41,064 nt of DNA from CBDUXP01 sp965371225 [NCBI: uncultured bacterium]. GTDB taxonomy: Bacteria > Abyssobacteria > SURF-5 > CBDUXP01. This document shows, piece by piece, positions 7,009 to 15,100 of this stretch (position 1 is its first letter; each line of letters begins with the position of its first letter). Under the pieces are notes generated by a model, which saw nothing but the letters and a program-made list of their open reading frames with translations, had not been told where the DNA came from and did not search any database. The DNA is taken from the NCBI GenBank assembly GCA_965371225.1, contig CBDUXP010000034.1, forward strand, positions 1-41,064. The letters are read 5' to 3'. The position numbers were made by a program, and so were the translations under genes.

Positions 7009-8226
7009 ATGCCGGACAATATCGACTTTGACTTGACCGAGGAAGAGCGTGCGGTGCGCGACACGGTGCACAAGTTCGCGGCGGACGTGATGCGCCCCGC
7101 GGGCGTGAAGCTGGACCGCCTCTCGGCCGAAGACGTTATTGCCAAGGATTCCATCTTGTGGGACGTACACAAGAAATGGGATGCGTTGGGCATTCGCCTG
7201 TTCGCCACGGGCGGGGTGGAGTTCACGCCCCAGCAGCTCGGCCGCCTGTCGTGCCTCGTGAACGAAGAACTCGGCTGGGGCGATTCCGGCTTGGCCATCA
7301 GCCTCGGGGCGTCCGAGTTTCCCGCCATGCTGGCGCAGGGATCGATGAATCCGGATTTGATCGAGGCGTTCCCGGTCAACAAGATCGGCTGCTGGGCCAT
7401 TACCGAACCGGACCACGGGAGTGACGTGCTGGACTTTGGTGACGACCCGGGCCGGCCGTCGCTGCAACGCCCCAACTGCGTGGCCAAGCGCGACGGGGAT
7501 GACTTTGTCATCAACGGGCAGAAGGCCGCCTGGGTGTCGAACGGGACCATTGCCGACACGGCCGCGTTGTATACCGCCGTCGATACCGGCGACGGGGCCG
7601 ATGGCTGTGGCGTGCTGCTGGTGGACTTGACGGCGCCCGGTGTGTCGCGGGGCCGTCCCCTCGAGAAGTTGGGTCAGCGGACCCTGCCGCAGGGGGAAGT
7701 CTTCTTCTCGGACGTGCGCGTCCCCCTCAGTCACCTGGTCGTGCCTACCGAGTTGTACCCCATGATGCTGGAGATGACCTTGTGTACCGCCAACGGGTTC
7801 ATGGGCTCCACCTTCGTCGGCTGCGCCCGCGCCGCGTACGAACTGGCGTTGGCCTACGCGAAGGAGCGCGTCCAAGGGGGCGTGCCGATCTTCGAGCACC
7901 AGAGTGTGAAGGCGAAGTTGTTCGAGATGTTCCGGAAGATTGAGGCGGCCCGCGCGCTGAACCGCCGGGTCGTCTTGTACAACACCGTGCACTCGCCCCT
8001 GTCCGGTGACATGTCCCTGATGCCGGCGGTGCAGTTTGCCATCGCGTCGAAAGTGACCTCGACGCAGACGGCGTTCGAGGTGGCCACGGAGGCGCTCCAG
8101 ATATTCGGGGGGAACGGGTTGACCTACGAGTTCCCCATCGAGAAGATTCTGCGCGATGCCCGCGCAAGCCTGATCGAGGACGGCACGAACGAAGTCTTGG
8201 CGCTCCACGGCGCCGAAAGGTTGTAG
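7009..8226 (+). CDS. Acyl-CoA dehydrogenase (second of tandem pair)
   Basis: A 405-residue paralogue of the preceding gene, similar along its entire length: the N-terminal EEERAVRDTVHKFAADVMRPAG, the GCWAITEPDHGSD signature, LEKLGQRTLPQGEVFF and the C-terminal IFGGNGLTYEFPIEKILRDARASLIEDG all match. Like its sister it has Glu-Asp-Gly (Glu390, Asp391) where most family members have Tyr-Glu-Gly. It differs by a small insertion before the final helices (SPLSGDMSLM). The pair looks like a tandem duplication retained as two subunits or as two substrate specificities, by analogy with the heteromeric acyl-CoA dehydrogenases of steroid side-chain degradation. The next gene starts 41 bases later, consistent with one transcript. 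Confidence 0.93.
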   Translation: MPDNIDFDLTEEERAVRDTVHKFAADVMRPAGVKLDRLSAEDVIAKDSILWDVHKKWDALGIRLFATGGVEFTPQQLGRLSCLVNEELGWGDSGLAISLGASEFPAMLAQGSMNPDLIEAFPVNKIGCWAITEPDHGSDVLDFGDDPGRPSLQRPNCVAKRDGDDFVINGQKAAWVSNGTIADTAALYTAVDTGDGADGCGVLLVDLTAPGVSRGRPLEKLGQRTLPQGEVFFSDVRVPLSHLVVPTELYPMMLEMTLCTANGFMGSTFVGCARAAYELALAYAKERVQGGVPIFEHQSVKAKLFEMFRKIEAARALNRRVVLYNTVHSPLSGDMSLMPAVQFAIASKVTSTQTAFEVATEALQIFGGNGLTYEFPIEKILRDARASLIEDGTNEVLALHGAERL

Positions 8227-8267
8227 GATAAGCGCCCCATCGGCGGCGCGCGCTGGAAGGAGCAGAC

Positions 8268-9062
8268 ATGGAACTACGGGAAGTGATCGGCCGGCGGCGG
8301 TCCATTCGGTTTGTGCGGCCGTACCAGCCGGTGGAGCTGGAGAAGATTCAGGCCATGCTGGAAGCCGCGCGTCTCGCCTCGCACTGGGGCAACGTGCAGA
8401 GCCTGCGCGCCGTGGTGGTATTCCGCGACAGCGCGCCGCAGGAAACGCTCGACGCGATCCTGGCCCCCATTGCCGGTTGGCAAATCCGCCTCGCGCCGGT
8501 GATCATCGTGTGGTACATCGAGACGGCCGCCGTCGACGTGCAGGACATGCGCCTGCGCGAGCTGCTGGAAGCGGGCGCGCTGGGGTTCGGCCCCATGGAG
8601 GAAAAGCGCCAGGCGCTCGAAGAGCAGGTGATCCCCATGTTCAGCGGCATCCTCGAAGTCATGAAGCAGCCTGGCATGGGGGAAGTGGACTGTGGCCAAG
8701 GCATCGCGCAGGCCACCCTCATGGCGTACGAACTGGGCCTGGGCACCTGCTGCATCGGCACCCCGTTCGGCGACCAGATCGTCACGGCGCTCGGGCTGCC
8801 GGACTCCTGCCGGATGCTCTTGCTGCAGACCGTCGGCTACCCGGCGGAACACTGGGAGGCTGGGGGCCAGCGGCCGCGGCAGCCGTTCGAGAAACTGTTC
8901 CAGATGAACGGTTACGACACGCCGTTCCCCCGCGATAAAGCCCTGGTCGAGGAACTGAAGCAAGACAAGATGTTCACGCGGCCCGCCCCGTTGCCCGAGC
9001 GGGAGGCGGAACTCGCGTACCTACAAGTGGCACTCGGGCTCGAGGCGCCCGGCCTGCTCTAG
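8268..9062 (+). CDS. Nitroreductase-family FMN oxidoreductase
   Basis: A 264-residue protein of the nitroreductase/FMN-dependent oxidoreductase fold. It begins with the characteristic REVIGRRRSIRFVRPYQP, in which the Arg-Arg-Ser-Ile-Arg run contacts FMN phosphate, followed by LEAARLASHWGNVQSLRAVVV. The centre has the helix QGIAQATLMAYELGLGTCCIGTPFG typical of the family. Nitro compounds are rarely the natural substrate; relatives reduce quinones, enones or flavins or carry out desaturation. Placed between acyl-CoA dehydrogenases and a thiolase, it probably adjusts the oxidation state of a ring or enone intermediate, which is inference. The ribosome site GGAAGGAG is strong, and it is 25 bases from the thiolase start. 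Confidence 0.88.
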   Translation: MELREVIGRRRSIRFVRPYQPVELEKIQAMLEAARLASHWGNVQSLRAVVVFRDSAPQETLDAILAPIAGWQIRLAPVIIVWYIETAAVDVQDMRLRELLEAGALGFGPMEEKRQALEEQVIPMFSGILEVMKQPGMGEVDCGQGIAQATLMAYELGLGTCCIGTPFGDQIVTALGLPDSCRMLLLQTVGYPAEHWEAGGQRPRQPFEKLFQMNGYDTPFPRDKALVEELKQDKMFTRPAPLPEREAELAYLQVALGLEAPGLL

Positions 9063-9087
9063 CCTGCGTGCGCGCATTGGAGGCACC

Positions 9088-10320
9088 GTGAAACTCAACG
9101 CATATCTGGCCGGCGTGGGCATGACGCACTTCGGCAAGTACCTGGACACCGGACTCAAGGCGTTGGGCGGCGAGGCCGTGCACGCTGCCCTGGCGGACGC
9201 GGGCATTGCAGCGGACGACCTGCAGGCTGCGTGGGTGGGCAACGCTGCGGCCGGACTCATCACGGGGCAGGAATGCATCCGGGGCGAGGTGGTGTTGCGC
9301 GGCATCGGCATTGGCAGACTCCCCGTGGTCAACGTGGAGAACGCCTGCGCGAGTGCGTCGACCGCGCTCAACCAGGCGGCAGCCATGGTCACCGCCGGCG
9401 TGTACGACATGGTGCTCGCCCTCGGGGTCGAGAAGATGTACAGCACGGACAAGGCGCGCACGTTCCGGGCCTTCAGCGGCGGCGTGGACGTGGAAGCGTT
9501 GGAGGAGATCATGGCGGCGCTGCAGAAGAACGCAGCCGAAGGGGGCGCGACGGCGGCAGCCTCCGGCGCCGGTAAGAAACGCTCCATGTTCATGGACATC
9601 TACGCCGCCGGGGCGCGGCGCCACATGAAGGCCTACGGCACCACGGCCGAACAGTTCGCCGCCATCTCCGCGAAGAACTCCTTCCACGGCAGCATGAACC
9701 CGCGCGCCCAGTTCCGCGAAGCGTTGACCGTGGAGGACGTGCTGAACTCGCCCATGATTGCCGAGCCCCTCACCCGGCCCATGTGTTCGCCGGTGGGGGA
9801 CGGCGCCGCCGCGGCGGTCATCGTGAGCGAGCGGAAGGCCAAGGAGATGGGCCTGGCGAATCCCGTGCGCATCGTGTCGAGCGTCCTGCGCTCGGGGTGG
9901 GACCGCGGACCGGAGGACGATGGCCTGTCCGAAGTCTGCGCGCGCGAGGCGTACGAGGAAGCCGGCATCGGCCCGGAGGACGTTGACGTGGCCGAGGTGC
10001 ATGACGCGTCCGCACCGGCGGAGCTGTTCGCGTACGAATCCATCGGCTTCTGCCCCAAGGGCGAGGGCGGGCGGTTGATCGAAGAAGGCGCCACCCGCCT
10101 CGGCGGCCGGCTGCCGGTGAACACCTCCGGTGGTCTGCTGCGCAAAGGACACCCGGTAGGCGCCACCGGCATCGCCCAGGTGGTGGAGCTGACCGAACAG
10201 TTGCAAGGCCGCTGCGGGGACCGGCAGGTCGAGGGCGCCCGGGTCGCATTGGCGCACAACGGCGGCGGCAACATCGGTATCGACGCCGCGGCCCTCTGCG
10301 TCACGATCCTTCAGCGGTAG
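9088..10320 (+). CDS. Thiolase-family acyltransferase (SCP2-type)
   Basis: A 410-residue thiolase expected to cleave a 3-ketoacyl-CoA with CoA, or to run the reverse condensation. The nucleophile is Cys87 in VNVENACASAS. The second-half catalytic histidines are in EVHDASAPAEL and in GLLRKGHPVGATG, so all three catalytic positions look intact. The arrangement and spacing match SCP2/lipid-transfer thiolases rather than FadA. It starts with GTG at 9088, supported by GGAGG 5 nt upstream. Unlike the thiolase-like gene at 23563 it has no DUF35 gene next to it. The ligase begins 8 bases after its stop, so the two are almost certainly cotranscribed. Confidence 0.9.
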   Translation: MKLNAYLAGVGMTHFGKYLDTGLKALGGEAVHAALADAGIAADDLQAAWVGNAAAGLITGQECIRGEVVLRGIGIGRLPVVNVENACASASTALNQAAAMVTAGVYDMVLALGVEKMYSTDKARTFRAFSGGVDVEALEEIMAALQKNAAEGGATAAASGAGKKRSMFMDIYAAGARRHMKAYGTTAEQFAAISAKNSFHGSMNPRAQFREALTVEDVLNSPMIAEPLTRPMCSPVGDGAAAAVIVSERKAKEMGLANPVRIVSSVLRSGWDRGPEDDGLSEVCAREAYEEAGIGPEDVDVAEVHDASAPAELFAYESIGFCPKGEGGRLIEEGATRLGGRLPVNTSGGLLRKGHPVGATGIAQVVELTEQLQGRCGDRQVEGARVALAHNGGGNIGIDAAALCVTILQR

Positions 10321-10328
10321 AGGGCCCC

Positions 10329-11945
10329 GTGCGCGAGCGGAACGAGCTGATCCTGGCGGACCTGATCGCCAATCGCGCGGAGGCACAACCCGACCTGGAC
10401 GTGGCCACGTTTGAAGGCGCCGGTGTGCGGCCGGACGAGGTGCGCACCTACGCGGGCCTTCTCGACCAGGGCAATCGCGTGGCGAAGGCGTTGATCGACC
10501 GCGGGATGAACGTGGGGGACCGGTTCGCCCTGCTCCTGCGCAACCACCCGGAGTTCCTCGACGTGATGGTGGGCGCCTCGGTGAGCGGGTGCACGTTCGT
10601 GCCGACCGATCCGCGCACCCGGGGCGAAAAGCTGGCGTTCACGCTCCGCAACTCGGAGTGCCGGGGGATCATCTGCGCCGACTACAACCTCGCGCAGGTG
10701 GCCGAGGTGCGGGACTCGTGTCCGGACCTGGAGTGGATCTGGGTGTTAGAGACCAACGAGGAGCCCGACGGCCTGGTTGCGAGTGCCGTGCCGGGCGCGG
10801 AATCGTTGCAATTCGTGTACGACGCGCCGGCTGAACCGGTGGCAGTGCGGATCGACGCGCCGAATGCGCCGCTGGAGATCATGTACACCTCGGGGACCAC
10901 GGGCGATCCGAAAGGCGTGGTGCTGTCGAACTTGCGCTATTGCGGCGCGGCCATGATGGGGACGCTGATCGGTTACCGGGAGGGCGACCGGCCGTACACC
11001 GGGCTCTCGCTGACGCATGGCAACGCGCAGCTCATCACCCTGTCCTCGTCCTTGCGCATGGGGTTGCGCGCCGTGTTTAGCCGCAAGTTCACGAAATCCC
11101 GCTTGTGGGACATTACCCGCCAATACGGCTGCACCACGTTCAACTTGCTGGGGGGGATGACCACCGCCATCTATAGTGAACCGGTGAAGCCGAATGACGC
11201 GGACAACCCGGTGCGGCTCGTGTGCAGCGCGGGCATGCCCGCGGCCATCTGGGCGTCGTTTGCCGAGCGGTTCGACGTGGAGATTCTGGAAGCGTACGGC
11301 GCCGTCGAGGGCGGGCTCGCGATCAACCCGCCGGGGGTCGGGCCCATTGGCAGCTTCGGAAAGCCGCCCCCGAACACCGAAATGAAGATCGTCGACGAGG
11401 ATGGGAACGAGTGCGGACCCGGGGAGGTCGGGGAACTCATCTCGCGGCCGACCACGGGCGAGAAGGTGGAAGTCGAATATTTCAAGAACAAGGAAGCGTC
11501 CGAGAAGAAGACGTGGGGCGGCTGGCTGCGCAGCGGCGACATGTGTCACCGGGACGCCGACGGCTGGTTCTACTTCGACTTCCGCAAGGGCGGCGGTATC
11601 CGGCACAACGGCGATTTCGTGAACCCCGGGTTCGTGGAAAAGGTGGTGGCCGAGATTCCGCAGGTGGACGACGTCTTCGTGTACGGCGTCCCGGCCGCCT
11701 CCGGCGCGCCCGGTGAGAAAGACGTGGTGGCGGCTGTCGTGCCCGTGGATGCCGCCGCCTTCGACGTGGCCGACGTGTTTAAGGCCTGCCGCGCCGGCCT
11801 CGAGTCGAATTTCGTCCCCTCCTACCTGCAAGTGGTTGACGCGATTCCGAAGACCGCCTCCGAAAAACCGCAGGAACGCTACCTGCTCGACCGGTTTGCG
11901 CCGGACGCCGCCGGCATTCACACCGAAGCATCGATGGCCCGGTAG
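10329..11945 (+). CDS. AMP-forming acyl-CoA synthetase (CaiC-like)
   Basis: A 538-residue adenylate-forming enzyme that activates a carboxylic acid to its acyl-CoA through an acyl-AMP. The phosphate loop MYTSGTTGDPKGVV is complete; the A5 motif reads YGAVEGG; GWLRSGDMCHRDADGWFYF carries the conserved Asp; the hinge follows as FRKGGGIRHNGDFV. The catalytic lysine of the C-terminal domain is expected in IPKTASEKPQE. It starts with GTG at 10329, 8 bases after the thiolase stop, and relies on coupling rather than a clear ribosome site. It resembles carnitine/crotonobetaine- and medium-chain ligases more than long-chain FadD. It would supply CoA esters to the upstream dehydrogenases. A GC-rich hairpin after the stop may end this operon. 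Confidence 0.9.
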   Translation: MRERNELILADLIANRAEAQPDLDVATFEGAGVRPDEVRTYAGLLDQGNRVAKALIDRGMNVGDRFALLLRNHPEFLDVMVGASVSGCTFVPTDPRTRGEKLAFTLRNSECRGIICADYNLAQVAEVRDSCPDLEWIWVLETNEEPDGLVASAVPGAESLQFVYDAPAEPVAVRIDAPNAPLEIMYTSGTTGDPKGVVLSNLRYCGAAMMGTLIGYREGDRPYTGLSLTHGNAQLITLSSSLRMGLRAVFSRKFTKSRLWDITRQYGCTTFNLLGGMTTAIYSEPVKPNDADNPVRLVCSAGMPAAIWASFAERFDVEILEAYGAVEGGLAINPPGVGPIGSFGKPPPNTEMKIVDEDGNECGPGEVGELISRPTTGEKVEVEYFKNKEASEKKTWGGWLRSGDMCHRDADGWFYFDFRKGGGIRHNGDFVNPGFVEKVVAEIPQVDDVFVYGVPAASGAPGEKDVVAAVVPVDAAAFDVADVFKACRAGLESNFVPSYLQVVDAIPKTASEKPQERYLLDRFAPDAAGIHTEASMAR

Positions 11946-11952
11946 GGACCCC

Positions 11953-11968
11953 GCGGCGCTGGCGCCGC
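11953..11968 (+). terminator. GC-rich hairpin after ligase gene
   Basis: GCGGCG and CGCCGC enclose CTGG to form a 6-bp stem with a 4-base loop, 7 bases past the stop codon at 11945. There is no T run after it, so it may be a transcript-end stabiliser or an imperfect terminator. Confidence 0.35.
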
Positions 11969-12012
11969 ACGGGCGCACCCGCCAGCCTGTCCGGTTCGGG
12001 CGCGAGGGCGAC

Positions 12013-14058
12013 ATGGCGCGAAACAGGAAGACCGTGTTACACGTAAGATCCGGTCAGCGAACCATGATGCGCTTGAGAGATAGCCTGTTCAGCGTCGCGT
12101 GCGCCGCCCTCGTGGGCCTCGGGGCCTCCTGCGGAGGAGCGGGCGGGGAGCGCGAGTCGGACGCCGCAGTCCGCGCGGCTCAGGTCGCCGCGGAGTGGCC
12201 GGCGTACGGTGGGGATCAGGGGGGGCTGCGCCACACCTCCGCCGGCGAGATTACCCCGGCGAACGTGGATCGCCTCGAGGTCGCGTGGACCTATCGCACG
12301 GGAGACGTGTCGGATGGGGAGGGGGACATTCCCAGTACCACCGCTTTCGAGGCCACCCCCATCTTCGTCGACGGCACGCTCTATTTCCCCACACCCTTCA
12401 ACCGGGTCATCGCCCTCGATCCCGAGACGGGAGCCGAGCGCTGGGCCTACGATCCGAAGCTCGATGTCGCGGGGGGCCACTACGCGAATCAACTGATCTG
12501 CCGCGGAGTGACCTACTGGCGCGATCCGGCTGCGGACGCTGCGGCCGCCTGCGCGAAGCGCATCTTCACCGCGACCAATGACGCGCGACTCATCGCCCTG
12601 GACGCGGTCACGGGCGCGCCCTGCGCCTCGTTCGGCGAAAACGGTACGGTCGATCTCAACCGCGGGGTGGGGGAGCAGCGCTGGTCCGGCGAGTATCAGG
12701 TGACCAGTCCCCCCGTCGTGGCGGGCGACGTAGTCGTCGTCGGCTCCGCCATTTCCGACAACGATCGGATTAACGCCCCAAGCGGCGTCGTGCGCGGATT
12801 CGACGCCCGCACCGGTGCGCTGCGGTGGGCCTGGGACCTGGCGCCGCCCGAGGTGCCCGCCGAGTATGCGCGCGCCGAGTGGAGCGGCTACCTGCTGGGG
12901 ACCCCCAACGTGTGGGGGCCCATGTCCGTGGATGTGGAACGGGGGCTCGTGTTCGTGCCCACCGGGAATCCGGCGCCGGACTACTACCGCGGCGGACGCG
13001 GGATCATGGACTACTACGGCAGCTCGACCGTGGCGCTGCGCGCGTCCACCGGGGAAGTGGTCTGGCACTTCCAGACGGTGCACCACGACCTGTGGGACTT
13101 CGATGTGCCCGCGCAGCCGACACTGGCCACGATGCGCCATGACGGCGCGGAGATCCCCGTCGTGATTCAGGCGACGAAGATGGGCCTGCTGTTCATCTTG
13201 CATCGCGAAACGGGTGAACCCATCTTCGGCGTTGAAGAACGTCCCGTCCCCCAAGACGCCGCGCCCGGAGAGCAGGTGTCGCCAACCCAGCCGTTTCCCC
13301 TCAAACCTCCGTCGCTCATTCGTCGGGAGCTGCGCCCGGAGGACGCCTGGGGTCTCACCCCCTGGGATCGCAAGGCCTGCCGCGAGAAGATCGCGGCCTT
13401 GAAGTTCGACGGGATGTATACGCCCCCGAGCATCCAGGGCACGCTCATGTTCCCCGGCAACGCCGGCGGCTCGAACTGGGGCGGGATTGCGGTGGACCCG
13501 GGGCGGCAGCTCGTCATCGCCAACGTGATCGATCTGGCGTGGGCCGTGCGGCTCATTCCGCGCGCAGACTTCGATCGGGAGCGGCGGGAGAACCCGGGCG
13601 TAGAACACGGACGGCAGACCGGTACGCCGTATGGACTGCGGCGTGAAATGCTCACATCTCCATTAGATCTGCCGTGCACCCCGCCGCCGTGGGGATCCCT
13701 GGCGGCGGTGGACCTGGCGACGGGCGATATTCGTTGGCAAGTGCCCTTGGGCACGATCCGCGACATCGCGCCGGTGCCCCTCCCGCTGCGTTGGGGCACG
13801 CCGAATCTGGGCGGGCCCCTCACCACGGCGAGTGGACTCATCTTCATCGGGGCCGCGATGGACGATTACCTGCGGGCCTTCGACATCGGGACGGGCGAGG
13901 AAGTGTGGAAGGCGCGGCTGCCGGCCGGTGGGCAGGCTACCCCCATGAGCTACGTGGCGCGCGCCGGCGGGAAACAGTACGTGGTCATCGCGGCGGGCGG
14001 GCACGGGCGCGCCGGCACGACCCTCGGCGACTACGTCATCGCGTACGCGCTCCCGTAG
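12013..14058 (+). CDS. Exported PQQ-dependent dehydrogenase (glucose/quinate-type propeller)
   Basis: A 681-residue quinoprotein that oxidises an alcohol or sugar in the periplasm. Beta-propeller repeats are obvious from their Asp-x-x-Thr-Gly plus Trp signatures: LDPETGAERWAY, FDARTGALRWAW, RASTGEVVWHFQ, VDLATGDIRWQV and FDIGTGEEVWKA. HHDLWDFDVPAQP matches the conserved cofactor-site region of the PQQ glucose/quinate dehydrogenase group. There are no N-terminal membrane helices as in membrane glucose dehydrogenase and no C-terminal cytochrome c domain. The signal region has a hydrophobic core ending GLGASCGG, possibly a weak lipoprotein box. ATG 12013 has a GAGG site; ATG 12064 or 12067 would give a more usual signal peptide. 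No PQQ synthesis genes are in the window. Confidence 0.88.
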   Translation: MARNRKTVLHVRSGQRTMMRLRDSLFSVACAALVGLGASCGGAGGERESDAAVRAAQVAAEWPAYGGDQGGLRHTSAGEITPANVDRLEVAWTYRTGDVSDGEGDIPSTTAFEATPIFVDGTLYFPTPFNRVIALDPETGAERWAYDPKLDVAGGHYANQLICRGVTYWRDPAADAAAACAKRIFTATNDARLIALDAVTGAPCASFGENGTVDLNRGVGEQRWSGEYQVTSPPVVAGDVVVVGSAISDNDRINAPSGVVRGFDARTGALRWAWDLAPPEVPAEYARAEWSGYLLGTPNVWGPMSVDVERGLVFVPTGNPAPDYYRGGRGIMDYYGSSTVALRASTGEVVWHFQTVHHDLWDFDVPAQPTLATMRHDGAEIPVVIQATKMGLLFILHRETGEPIFGVEERPVPQDAAPGEQVSPTQPFPLKPPSLIRRELRPEDAWGLTPWDRKACREKIAALKFDGMYTPPSIQGTLMFPGNAGGSNWGGIAVDPGRQLVIANVIDLAWAVRLIPRADFDRERRENPGVEHGRQTGTPYGLRREMLTSPLDLPCTPPPWGSLAAVDLATGDIRWQVPLGTIRDIAPVPLPLRWGTPNLGGPLTTASGLIFIGAAMDDYLRAFDIGTGEEVWKARLPAGGQATPMSYVARAGGKQYVVIAAGGHGRAGTTLGDYVIAYALP

Positions 14059-14065
14059 GCCCGGG

Positions 14066-14094
14066 TTGACGGACGAGGCCGGCCTTGCTGAAAT
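14066..14094 (+). promoter_or_regulatory. Possible promoter before the calcium-loop protein
   Basis: TTGACG (14066-14071), 17 bases, then TGAAAT (14089-14094, four of six matches to consensus). Transcription would start near 14101, ahead of the GGAGGT ribosome site of the gene at 14140. The -10 is weak. Confidence 0.35.
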
Positions 14095-14139
14095 AGTCGG
14101 GGCCGGGCGAGGGCGACTCACCGGCGGAGGTGACACGGC

Positions 14140-15000
14140 ATGCGAGTACCCTGGGTAATGGCGATGGTGGCGAGCGCTGTGCTGGCCCATGCCTCCCCGG
14201 CAGTGGGGCAAGATCATCACCATGGGCACGGGTCTGCTGCGACCTGTGGCGGGCTGGAGCCCCTGCTCACGGTCGCCGATTTCAATGGCGACGGTGCAGT
14301 GGATGGAGCCGATCGCGATGTGATCGTCGCGGCGGTGGCGCGCGGGGAGTACCTCGCCTTTTACGACCGCAACGCCGACGAGACGTTGGACAATGCGGAC
14401 GTGGAGTTGACCGCGCAAGATTCCGGCAAGAAGAGTTCGGCCCTCGACCGCGAAGTGATCGCCGCGTTTTGGGGCACCAAGCACCTGCGGGATCAAGCCG
14501 TCGCTATCGCGGAGGGGTGGATACCCACGACACAGGAGTACATCGGCCACGGGGTGCACTGGGGGTTGCTGGGCGGTGGCGGGGGCATGTTCGAGGCGGG
14601 CCGCCCGCGAGGGCTCAACTACTCCGCCGAGGGCGAATTGCTGGCGGTGTACTACACGACGGGGGCGGTTCAGTCGAGCGACGTGCCGTACCCCGAGGGA
14701 TTCGCGGGAGACGAGGACCTGTGGCACTCGCACGTGGGTGTGTGCCTGGGCGGCGTGAACCCGTACGACCCGATACACGATCACACGGCGGTCTCGTACG
14801 GCGAGTGTCTGAGTCGGGACGAGTGTTCCGCGGCGACCGGCTCGGAGTACACAATTTGGGTGCCGAAGATTCACATGCTGCACCTGTGGCTCTACACGTT
14901 GAACCCGTGCGGCAAGTTTGGCGGGACACATCCGGGGGCCGGTCTGGGCGGGGTCGAGCCGTCAACTACGACCTGCGCGCTGGAGGACGTCCTGAAATAG
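14140..15000 (+). CDS. Exported protein with paired dockerin/EF-hand-like calcium loops
   Basis: A 286-residue secreted protein of unrecognised family. Residues 1-23 are a signal peptide (cleavage likely after AVG), followed by a short His-rich run (DHHHGHG). Two 12-residue calcium loops then appear in dockerin-like register: Asp47-Asn49-Asp51-Asp55-Asp58 and Asp76-Asn78-Asp80-Asp84-Asp87, 29 residues apart. The remaining 190 residues form a domain I cannot name, with His- and Trp-rich conserved-looking segments (YIGHGVHWG, DLWHSHVGVC, IHMLHLWLY) and several cysteines suited to disulfides. The histidine clusters could bind metal. It has a good GGAGGT ribosome site and lies 81 bases after the PQQ dehydrogenase, suggesting a shared periplasmic role, which is inference. 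Confidence 0.75.
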   Translation: MRVPWVMAMVASAVLAHASPAVGQDHHHGHGSAATCGGLEPLLTVADFNGDGAVDGADRDVIVAAVARGEYLAFYDRNADETLDNADVELTAQDSGKKSSALDREVIAAFWGTKHLRDQAVAIAEGWIPTTQEYIGHGVHWGLLGGGGGMFEAGRPRGLNYSAEGELLAVYYTTGAVQSSDVPYPEGFAGDEDLWHSHVGVCLGGVNPYDPIHDHTAVSYGECLSRDECSAATGSEYTIWVPKIHMLHLWLYTLNPCGKFGGTHPGAGLGGVEPSTTTCALEDVLK

Positions 15001-15100
15001 GGCGTGGGCGGGCGTCCACGGCGTGCACCTGCGCCCGGCCCCCGTGTAGACTATCTCGTCGGCCCGCGGGGCGAGGATGCGGGCCGGCGGTGGGGGGATC

